From NCBI GenBank assembly GCA_026645575.1, contig JAPKMW010000054.1:8396-72395 (forward strand): a stretch of 64,000 nucleotides of DNA, given 5' to 3'. Both the position numbers and the translations under genes were made by a program. Position 1 is the stretch's first letter, and each line of letters starts with the position of its first letter. Below, piece after piece: positions 32,240-39,651 of the stretch. Below the pieces are notes generated by a model that ran no database searches, was not told the DNA's origin, and was given only the letters and a program-made list of their open reading frames with translations. This stretch comes from Caldilineaceae bacterium (GTDB taxonomy: Bacteria > Chloroflexota > Anaerolineae > Caldilineales > Caldilineaceae).

Positions 32240-33545
32240 TGGTCTGGATCTCTTTTTGCAGCAATTCAACGGCAGCCGTCAGTTGCGGATCGGCGCCCTG
32301 GTTGCGATCATCATCGGTTAATTCAACAATAACATCCGGTGACAACCCTGTGCCGTCAATCGTGCGGTCGTTGGGAGTGAACCAATGCGCAATCGTCACC
32401 CGCATAATCGAGCCATCGCTCAAGGTATGGGGCAATTGTACGCTCCCTTTGCCATAGGTTGTCACCCCCAGAAGGCGGGCGCGTTTGGTATCTTGCAGGG
32501 CGCCGGCCACAATTTCACTGGCGCTGGCGCTGCCCTCGTTGACTAGTACCAACATGGGAATCTCTTTCGCCACCGCCCCGGTCGTGGTTTCGTAAGTCTC
32601 CAATCGACCATCGCTAAAACGTTCCAGAAGAACGGTGCTGTTGTCAATAAAGACATTTGCTACCTTGACCGCCTCGCGCAAGAGGCCGCCGGTATTGCCG
32701 CGCAGATCAAAGATCAGCGCCGCTGGTTCCCGCTTCAGGGCATCTTCCACCGCTTGATGCACCAGTTGACCGGCGTTCTGGTTAAAGGTGGTCAGCTTCA
32801 CATAAGCAATGTTTTTCTCTTTGCCCAACGTATCGGTCGCAATGGTCGGCGTCTCGATACGGTCGCGCACCACCTCGACAGCAAACGGCTCAGCCACCCC
32901 TTCGCGCACAATGGTCAACACAACCTTGGTCCCTTTGGGGCCGCGAATCTTGCCCACGGCTTCGTTAAGGTTGGAACCTTTCAAGCTCTCGCCATCGACC
33001 GCCATGACCAGATCGCCACGCCGCAAGCCGGCTTGCCAGGCCGGTTGATTCTCAAAGGGTTCACTGATACGCAGGGTATCCTCTTCCTCATCCCACTCGA
33101 CGCGGGCGCCGATGCCTTCAAACGATCCTTGCAGCGCCGTGCGAAAAAAGTCAGCTTCTTTCGGTGTCAGAAAGGAGGTATTGGGATCGCCTAATTCGTT
33201 GACAATACCCTGAATGGCATGATAAGTCGCCTCTTGCGCTTCAGGCAGCTTACCATAAAAATCTTGATAGAGCAGGTGGAGCGCTTCCCAAAAAGTAGCA
33301 AATTCAGGGTATAATAATTCTTGGGCTGCGGAACATTGGTCGCCGGCAGCGCGACCACCGGTCAGAAATTGCCACCAGCCGCTATTGGCAGTGGCGGCCT
33401 GATCTGGGGTGCGGGCCAGCCCATAGCCGACGCCGATGCCCGCAAAGAAGGTCAACGCCAGCGCCAACAGGACGGCCAGCAATAACGGACGGAAGAAAAA
33501 GTTTGTTGTTGCAGGAGCAGGCGGTAGTTCGTGTTCTGATTGCAT
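32223..33545 (-). CDS. S41-family C-terminal processing protease (first copy)
   Basis: The 440-aa protein has an N-terminal membrane anchor (FFFRPLLLAVLLALALTFFAG), a PDZ domain (RISEPFENQPAWQAGLRRGDLVMAVDG, quoted as AWQAGLRRGDLVMAVDG) and the S41 catalytic core. The core shows LIFDLRGNTGGLLREAV, the nucleophile Ser in NEGSASASEIVAGAL and the base Lys in TYGKGSVQLPH. It would cleave or process proteins outside the membrane. A paralogous gene lies immediately upstream on the same strand. The C-terminus (ETQVQSP-like tail) overlaps the AGTCC repeat. Confidence 0.93.
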   Translation of the reverse strand: MQSEHELPPAPATTNFFFRPLLLAVLLALALTFFAGIGVGYGLARTPDQAATANSGWWQFLTGGRAAGDQCSAAQELLYPEFATFWEALHLLYQDFYGKLPEAQEATYHAIQGIVNELGDPNTSFLTPKEADFFRTALQGSFEGIGARVEWDEEEDTLRISEPFENQPAWQAGLRRGDLVMAVDGESLKGSNLNEAVGKIRGPKGTKVVLTIVREGVAEPFAVEVVRDRIETPTIATDTLGKEKNIAYVKLTTFNQNAGQLVHQAVEDALKREPAALIFDLRGNTGGLLREAVKVANVFIDNSTVLLERFSDGRLETYETTTGAVAKEIPMLVLVNEGSASASEIVAGALQDTKRARLLGVTTYGKGSVQLPHTLSDGSIMRVTIAHWFTPNDRTIDGTGLSPDVIVELTDDDRNQGADPQLTAAVELLQKEIQTRVQSP

Positions 33546-33642
33546 AAGTTCAGAGTCCTAAGTCCAGAGTCTGAAGTCCAGAGTCCACAAGCAAGTCTTG
33601 CGATTACGCAGTTTGACTCTGGACTTGGAACTTCGGACCGAT
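33546..33642. repeat. AGTCCAGAGTC repeats between two S41 genes
   Basis: Several copies of AGTCCAGAGTC or close variants, with a reverse-complement copy GACTCTGGACTT near 33614, form an imperfect hairpin. Same family as 32085-32239. Confidence 0.6.
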
Positions 33643-34881
33643 TTAGCGTTGCGCCACCGCAATCTGTTGCACGGAAGCGATGGCGGTCGGCAGGGGATCA
33701 ACGGCGTTGTCAACGACCAGGTCAGGCAGGAGACCAACACCGGAAATTTGATGATGATTGGGGGTGAACCAGAGCGCATTGGTGACAAAGAGGCTGCTCT
33801 TGTCGGCTAGTTCATGGCGCAACTGCACGCTCCCCTTGCCATAGGTTTTGGCGCCCACCAAGGTGGCGCGCCCGTGATCGCGTAGGGCGCCGGCCACAAT
33901 TTCGCTGGCGCTGGCAGTGCCGTGATCGATAACAATCACCAAGGGGGCGCCGGGTACGATCTGACCAGCCGTTGCATCAAATTGTTTTTCGACGCCGCTG
34001 GTCTGCTCTTCGATCAAGATCACCCCCTGATCCAGCCACATATCGGCAATTTTGAGCGCAGCCTCAACGGTGCCGCCGGGGTTTGTGCGCAGATCCAGAA
34101 TAAAACGATCAGCGCCTTGGGCAACTAACTCGGTCAAGGCCCGCTCCATCTCTTCCGGGCTATGATTGGTGAAATGGGCGTGACGAATATAGCCAATGTT
34201 GGCACGACGATTCGCATCATCAAGCAGACGCCATTCCATACTGGGCGTTACCACCTCGACCCGCGTCATCTCAAAATTAAGGGTCTCCGAAGTGGTTTGT
34301 CCCGCACTTTGTCGTTGCACCACGAGAATCACGCCCGTATTAGGATCGCCATTGACTAACCGCATCACCGCCTCTACGGTCATGGTGGTGGTGAGCAGCG
34401 TCTGATCCACTTGAATCAACCGATCTCCCGCCAAGACGCCGGCTTGCTGGGCCGGCAAGTCGGGTTGGGGGTGAAGGAGAAAGCCGGTCGGCGTCTGTTC
34501 GACGTTCACACCAATCACACCTTGACACCCACAGATCACCGCACCCGAATCGGCGCTTTGGATGGGCGGTTCATAGCGGGTATAGGGGTCATTAAAGGCG
34601 GCCACCAAGCCATTAATGGCGCCATAGCGTCGGGTCGTCAGATCGGGCTTGGCGCCATAGAAATCATGATCCAAAATAGCATTGACCTGCCAGAAAACAG
34701 TCATATCCACCGGATCGGGCGCGGGGGTAAAGGTAGTGGGCTGAACACTCGGCGTAGACGGCTCAATCCAGCGACTTACCAACAAAGGATGGATCAGCGG
34801 GTAACTCAAAAAGCCGGCAACAAAGGCTAACCCAATGCATACCAGCAACGAAACATAAAGAAAAAAAGGTCGTAAGCCCAT
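33643..34881 (-). CDS. S41-family C-terminal processing protease (second copy)
   Basis: A 412-aa paralogue of the downstream S41 protease, with a membrane anchor (FFLYVSLLVCIGLAFVAGFL), a PDZ-like part (AGVLAGDRLIQVDQTLL) and the catalytic core FILDLRTNPGGTVEAALK, DHGTASASEIVAGAL (Ser) and TYGKGSVQLRHE (Lys). The frame is open to 34932, but the promoter at 34921-34949 puts the transcript start near 34914, so the ATG at 34881 (MGLRPFF) is the likely start. The two genes probably arose by tandem duplication. Confidence 0.92.
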   Translation of the reverse strand: MGLRPFFLYVSLLVCIGLAFVAGFLSYPLIHPLLVSRWIEPSTPSVQPTTFTPAPDPVDMTVFWQVNAILDHDFYGAKPDLTTRRYGAINGLVAAFNDPYTRYEPPIQSADSGAVICGCQGVIGVNVEQTPTGFLLHPQPDLPAQQAGVLAGDRLIQVDQTLLTTTMTVEAVMRLVNGDPNTGVILVVQRQSAGQTTSETLNFEMTRVEVVTPSMEWRLLDDANRRANIGYIRHAHFTNHSPEEMERALTELVAQGADRFILDLRTNPGGTVEAALKIADMWLDQGVILIEEQTSGVEKQFDATAGQIVPGAPLVIVIDHGTASASEIVAGALRDHGRATLVGAKTYGKGSVQLRHELADKSSLFVTNALWFTPNHHQISGVGLLPDLVVDNAVDPLPTAIASVQQIAVAQR

Positions 34882-34920
34882 AGCAACATCCAGTTCACAA
34901 ACCAACGCGAGAGTTCCGCT

Positions 34921-34949
34921 ATTGTACCACAAGCGGATCGCTCTCCCAA
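34921..34949 (-). promoter_or_regulatory. Sigma-70 promoter of the second S41 gene
   Basis: Minus strand: TTGGGA (34944-34949), 17-bp spacer, TACAAT (34921-34926). Decides the start codon at 34881. Confidence 0.7.
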
Positions 34950-35021
34950 GTTATATTGTAAATGGTTGGTTCGTTGATTGGCTCGTTGATTGGTTAGGCT
35001 ATTCCAAACCATAAAACAGCC

Positions 35022-35089
35022 ATCCCGTAGGGGCGTACCCTTGCGGTCGTCCTGGCTGGGGCGACCACAAGGGTACGCCCCTACGGGAT
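35022..35089. repeat. 22-bp palindrome, CCCGTAGGGGCG type
   Basis: ATCCCGTAGGGGCGTACCCTTG (35022-35043) pairs perfectly with the segment 35068-35089; seven more inner pairs extend it with one mismatch. Related in sequence to the GTCCCGTAGGGAC family. The remainder of 34950-35271 shows no gene. Confidence 0.65.
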
Positions 35090-35209
35090 AATCAATGTTG
35101 CGCGTCCGTGATTCGCGGTGAGCGGAGTTCTTTAAACGTTCACTTAGTACGACATAAGTACTAGCAAAAGTTAGCAAATCGTCATGCCTCCGTAACAGCT
35201 TTTGTGTTA

Positions 35210-35218
35210 TGATACAAT
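35210..35218 (+). promoter_or_regulatory. Extended -10 promoter of the nucleotidyltransferase gene
   Basis: TGATACAAT (TGN-TACAAT) about 54 bp upstream of the start codon at 35272. No clear -35 box. Confidence 0.5.
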
Positions 35219-35271
35219 AAATTTTGTCTACACATCAATACTTTACAAATTCAACTAAAGGCAAACGATGT

Positions 35272-36159
35272 ATGAAGATTTCAAAAGCTGTGATCACAGC
35301 CGCCGGTCGGCGGCAACGCACGCTTCCCCTCCAAAGCTTGCTTGATCGCGATGGCGTCGAAAAGTCCGTTCTCACCATCTTGATCGAAGAGATTGTCCGC
35401 GCCGGCATCAATGATATTTGCCTGGTGGTGCGGCCAGGGGATGAACGCGCTTACGCCGATGTGGTTGGCGACTATGCCGGCGCTATTGGAGCGCGGCTGC
35501 ACTTTGCCCACCAAGCCGAACCGCTAGGTCATGGTCATGCCGTCTATTGCGCCCGTTCGTTTGTCGGCCAGGAAGCCTTTCTCCATCTTGTCGGCGACCA
35601 TCTCTATGTAAGCCGGGGGGCAACCGCCTGTGCGCAACATTTGGTGGAAGTGGCCGCCAAAGAAGCTTGCACCGTTTCCGCCGTACAAGCGACGCGCGAA
35701 AGTTTGTTGCCCTACTATGGCGCCGTGGGTGGGCGTCGTCTATCGGGGCGTGCGGATCTTTACCGCGTGGAAACAGTGATTGAAAAACCAACACCTACCG
35801 CCGCCGAACAACATCTCATCGTCTCCGGTCTGCGCGCCGGCTATTACCTCTGCTTCTTCGGCATGCATGTGCTAACATCTACCATCTTTGACATCTTGGA
35901 AGAACAGATCGCAAGCTTGCCCCCCGCTAATGGACATGACGCTGCCGGTGTCACCTTAGCGGCGGCGTTGGCCAAGTTGGCCGGACGGGAACAATATCTG
36001 GCGCTGGAAAAACATGATTCCCGCTATGATGTCGGTGTGAAGTATGGCTTGTTGACAGCGCAATTGGCGCTGGCGCTCAGTGGGCGCGACCGGGAAGAAG
36101 TGCTGGCGAAATTGTTGGCGTTGTTGGCGCAGCGCGAACTCAATGCGCCCCAGGCCTAA
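35272..36159 (+). CDS. GalU-like sugar-phosphate nucleotidyltransferase
   Basis: The 295-aa Rossmann-like transferase has [19 protein letters not shown] in the place of the usual GxGTR pyrophosphorylase signature. It also has [17 protein letters not shown], a metal-site [17 protein letters not shown] and [16 protein letters not shown]. It resembles UTP-glucose-1-phosphate uridylyltransferases and would form a UDP-sugar or related activated sugar. The modified signature (RRQRT) means the nucleotide or sugar may differ. The ATG at 35272 begins the family N-terminus. It is followed 9 bp later by the kinase-uridylyltransferase fusion, so the two act in one sugar-activation operon. Confidence 0.8.
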   Translation: MKISKAVITAAGRRQRTLPLQSLLDRDGVEKSVLTILIEEIVRAGINDICLVVRPGDERAYADVVGDYAGAIGARLHFAHQAEPLGHGHAVYCARSFVGQEAFLHLVGDHLYVSRGATACAQHLVEVAAKEACTVSAVQATRESLLPYYGAVGGRRLSGRADLYRVETVIEKPTPTAAEQHLIVSGLRAGYYLCFFGMHVLTSTIFDILEEQIASLPPANGHDAAGVTLAAALAKLAGREQYLALEKHDSRYDVGVKYGLLTAQLALALSGRDREEVLAKLLALLAQRELNAPQA

Positions 36160-36168
36160 GGAGCGGTT

Positions 36169-39100
36169 ATGACCCAATTAATCCAGATCATTACCGCCAG
36201 CGATCCAGCCGTGCGCAATCGCTCGTTGGATGAATTTTGTCGAAGCGCAACGCTGGCGACTTTGTTACAGGAATGTCACGCGCTGGACGAGTTTCGTCGC
36301 GTCAACCAGAATCTCTATGAGCGGGTGCGCGCCCTCTTTTTTCTCTATGCCATCTACCGCTTTCACCTGCCGATCAAGCCGGAATTGCAACCAGGTGGGC
36401 TTGTCCCTTTTGATGGCTACACGAATTTACTAAAGCGCCGTTTTGAAGAGGCAATTGATATTTTTTTAGAGAACCAGCGCACACACGGCCCCAGTGACGG
36501 GATCGCCAGCGCTCTGGCCGGCGCCTATCACAGCCTCGCCTTTCAGACTCTGGCCGATCAGGTGCGGCGTAGTGTACGGTCCGTGCGCGGCAACCAATGG
36601 ATGTTTCGCATCGGTCATCCGGCGGATCATCCGCTACGGGTGCGACCATTGCTCTATGAAGGTGTGGGACAAGGCGCTAACCTGAAGGCGCTCTTTCCTG
36701 TCTTGCGCGAAGCGACGCCGGTGCGCATGGATTTGACCCACAGCGGTTGGAGTGACATCTTCTTTCTGGGCATGGACTTTCCCGAAGGGGCGCGCGTCCT
36801 CAACGTGTCAATAGACCTGGGAGTGCGCGACGGCAATCAACCAGCTACACCCAAGCCGCCGATTGAAACCTACTTTCGCATTATCGACCAACCAATCCTG
36901 CGGCTGGTCAGCGTCGATCTCAACGCCAGCGCCGAGATCAGCAGCCTGGACGAAGTCTTTGATTTTGCCAAAGATTACCTGGGTCTCTTAAAAGCGGCGG
37001 TGATCGCATCCGGCATCATTCCGCCGGGGACCGAAGGCGCCGAACAGCCCCTGGCCGACCTGCTAGCACAGTTGATCAAGCCTGGGTATGGCATTGAGTT
37101 GGTCAGCCAGGTCAATGGCATACCCAAAGGCTCGCGATTGGCGGTTTCAACCAATTTGCTGGCCTCGTTGATCGCCGTCTGTATGCGCGCCACGGGCCAA
37201 ACCGCGTCGCTCACTGGCCAGTTGACCGAGGAGGAGCGGCGCGTGGTGGCCGCCCGCGCCATTCTCGGCGAATGGATGGGCGGCTCCGGCGGCGGCTGGC
37301 AGGATTCGGGCGGCGTCTGGCCCGGCATGAAGGTGATTCAAGGGGTAGAAGCGACAGCCGATGATCCCGAATATGGCGTCAGCCGCGGTCGGCTCCTACC
37401 CAATCACCGCATTTTGAATCTAACCGACGTTTCTGCCGAGACCCGGCGCAAAATTCAGGAGAGCCTGGTCATTGTCCACGGCGGCATGGCGCAGGATGTC
37501 GGCCCCATCTTGGAGATGGTCACAGAGAAATATCTGCTCCGCTCGGAAGCTGAATGGGCGGGGCGCCAGGAGGCGATCCAGATTATCGACCAGATTGTCG
37601 CCTTGCTGAATACCGGTGACATTCAAGCCATCGGCGCCGCCACCCATCGCAACTTTCATGGCCCAATCCAGACGATCATCCCCTGGGCCAGCAACCTCTA
37701 CACCGAAACGCTGATTGCGGGTGTGCAAGCGGAATTTGGCGAAGATTTCTGGGGCTTTTGGATGATGGGCGGCATGTCAGGCGGCGGCATGGGCTTTATC
37801 TTTGATCCGGTCGTGAAGCCACGCGCCCAAGAACGCATCCAGAGCATTATGCGCGAAACCAAACGGCAACTGGAAAGCGCTGTGCCTTTTGCCATGGAGC
37901 CGGTCGTCTATGACTTTGCCATCAATGAGCGGGGCACCTACGCCGAATTGCTGGCTGATGAACGGGCGCTCATGCCCGCCGGCTACTACACGCTCACTGT
38001 GCCGCGGCTGCTGCGGGTAGAGCAACGCCAACTGAGCGCCTTCCGCCGCGCTGAGTTAGATCGCTTTGGCGCTGCTTGTCGCACCGAGCCGGCATTGCGC
38101 GGCATGGTACAAACGCTCTTCGATCACATCCTGCCCCAAGGCGAACAGGTGGCCGATGAGAGCCAGAGTCTGGATGCGTTGCTCAATACCTATGGCTTTG
38201 ATCGGGTGCAACATGAGCAGATTCGCACTGATCTACGGAGCGGGCGCATTGGGTTGGCGCAAAATCGTTTACCGGTCAGCAGCAAGATCGAGGATGTCTG
38301 GCCCAACGATGTCTTCGATATGAATACATTAACAGGTGAGGTTGAGGCTGAACTACAGCAGATCGGATTGGAAGCGCTGCGTGCGGGCAAGGCGGCGGTC
38401 GTCACCCTTGCCGGTGGGGCCGGCAGCCGCTGGACACAGGGCGCCGGCGTGGTCAAGGCGTTGAACCCTTTTGCACGATTGGGCGGACGCCATCGCTCCT
38501 TTATTGAAATTCATCTGGCGAAAAGTCGTCTAGCAAGTCAACGGGCCGGTACGCCTATCCCCCATCTCATCACCACCAGCTACCTCACGCACAGTGCAGT
38601 CGAAACAACGTTGCAACGGGTCGCCAACTATGGTTACACCGGGCCGCTCTACTTGTCGCCGGGACGGAGCATTGGGTTACGCCTGGTGCCGATGGCGCGC
38701 GATCTCCGCTTTGCCTGGGAGGAGATGCCGCAACAGTTGCTTGATGAACAGGCGCAAAAGGTGCAGGATAGTCTGCACGCTGCCCTGATTGGCTGGGCGC
38801 AACAGACCGGCGAAGGGAACGACTATACCGATAACATTCCCAACCAATGCCTGCATCCCGTTGGTCACTGGTATGAAATACCCAATCTGTTACGCAATGG
38901 GGTCTTGTTGCGGCTGTTGACCGAGCGCCCGCAACTCCAATATCTGATGGTGCATAATGTGGACACCTTGGGCGCTGACATTGGCGGGCCACTGGGCGCC
39001 GCCCTGCTAGGTTATCACATCACCCAAGGCGCGCCTTGGACGGCAGAAGTGATCACGCGGCGCATTGAAGATCGGGGCGGCGGGCTGGCGCGTATTGACG

Positions 39101-39525
39101 GCGATCTGCGCTTGATCGAAGGGTTGGCCTTGCCACGGGAAGAGGCGGAATTTCATCTCACCTACTATAATACCAGCACCACCTGGCTCGACATTGACAA
39201 ATTGTTGGCCGTCTTTGGCTTGACGCGTAAAGATCTGCGCAATGAAAGCAGAGTGGCCGAAGCAGTACGGCGGGTGGCAGCGCGCATGCCCACTTACGTG
39301 ACGTTGAAAGATGTCAAGAAACGGTGGGGCAAGGGGCAGGAAGATGTCTTCCCCATTGCCCAATTTGAAAAGCTCTGGGGTGACATGACGGCGTTGCCGG
39401 AGTTGCACTGCCAATTTGTGGCTGTGCCGCGGGTGCGTGGGCAACAATTGAAAGAAGTGGACCAACTCGATGGCTGGCTACGCGATGGCTCGGCGCACTA
39501 TGTCGAGTCGATCTGCGCCTGGTAA
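36169..39525 (+). CDS. GHMP sugar kinase fused to UDPGP-type uridylyltransferase
   Basis: The 1118-aa protein combines two activities. The N-terminal half has a GHMP-kinase Gly-rich loop of the fucokinase kind, GGSGGGWQDSGGVWPG (371-386), preceded by STNLLASLIAVCMRATG and followed by a C-terminal GHMP segment MMGGMSGGGMGFIFDP. The C-terminal half has the eukaryotic-type UDPGP signature VTLAGGAGSRW (745-755), then KALNPFARLGGRHRSFIEIH and YLMVHNVDTLGADIG. The likely reaction series is sugar to sugar-1-phosphate to UDP-sugar. The domain order is opposite to the known fucokinase/GDP-fucose pyrophosphorylase fusions. GGAG precedes the ATG. The sugar is not known. Confidence 0.78.
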   Translation: MTQLIQIITASDPAVRNRSLDEFCRSATLATLLQECHALDEFRRVNQNLYERVRALFFLYAIYRFHLPIKPELQPGGLVPFDGYTNLLKRRFEEAIDIFLENQRTHGPSDGIASALAGAYHSLAFQTLADQVRRSVRSVRGNQWMFRIGHPADHPLRVRPLLYEGVGQGANLKALFPVLREATPVRMDLTHSGWSDIFFLGMDFPEGARVLNVSIDLGVRDGNQPATPKPPIETYFRIIDQPILRLVSVDLNASAEISSLDEVFDFAKDYLGLLKAAVIASGIIPPGTEGAEQPLADLLAQLIKPGYGIELVSQVNGIPKGSRLAVSTNLLASLIAVCMRATGQTASLTGQLTEEERRVVAARAILGEWMGGSGGGWQDSGGVWPGMKVIQGVEATADDPEYGVSRGRLLPNHRILNLTDVSAETRRKIQESLVIVHGGMAQDVGPILEMVTEKYLLRSEAEWAGRQEAIQIIDQIVALLNTGDIQAIGAATHRNFHGPIQTIIPWASNLYTETLIAGVQAEFGEDFWGFWMMGGMSGGGMGFIFDPVVKPRAQERIQSIMRETKRQLESAVPFAMEPVVYDFAINERGTYAELLADERALMPAGYYTLTVPRLLRVEQRQLSAFRRAELDRFGAACRTEPALRGMVQTLFDHILPQGEQVADESQSLDALLNTYGFDRVQHEQIRTDLRSGRIGLAQNRLPVSSKIEDVWPNDVFDMNTLTGEVEAELQQIGLEALRAGKAAVVTLAGGAGSRWTQGAGVVKALNPFARLGGRHRSFIEIHLAKSRLASQRAGTPIPHLITTSYLTHSAVETTLQRVANYGYTGPLYLSPGRSIGLRLVPMARDLRFAWEEMPQQLLDEQAQKVQDSLHAALIGWAQQTGEGNDYTDNIPNQCLHPVGHWYEIPNLLRNGVLLRLLTERPQLQYLMVHNVDTLGADIGGPLGAALLGYHITQGAPWTAEVITRRIEDRGGGLARIDGDLRLIEGLALPREEAEFHLTYYNTSTTWLDIDKLLAVFGLTRKDLRNESRVAEAVRRVAARMPTYVTLKDVKKRWGKGQEDVFPIAQFEKLWGDMTALPELHCQFVAVPRVRGQQLKEVDQLDGWLRDGSAHYVESICAW

Positions 39526-39582
39526 GTAAAACCCGCTCTAAGCCGGTTCGTGATCAGCTTAGTAACCATCTACATATAACTT

Positions 39583-39645
39583 CCGCTCTTGGCAAGTCCG
39601 TGGCTCGCCCTATGTCGGTGCGAGTCACGGACTCGCCAAGAGCGG
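39583..39645. repeat. 26-bp palindrome with two mismatches
   Basis: Arms 39583-39608 and 39620-39645 contain GTCACGGACTCGCC, related to the GTCACGGACCGGCTA family. It lies between the convergent fusion gene and spoVR. Confidence 0.6.
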
Positions 39646-39651
39646 TGACAG

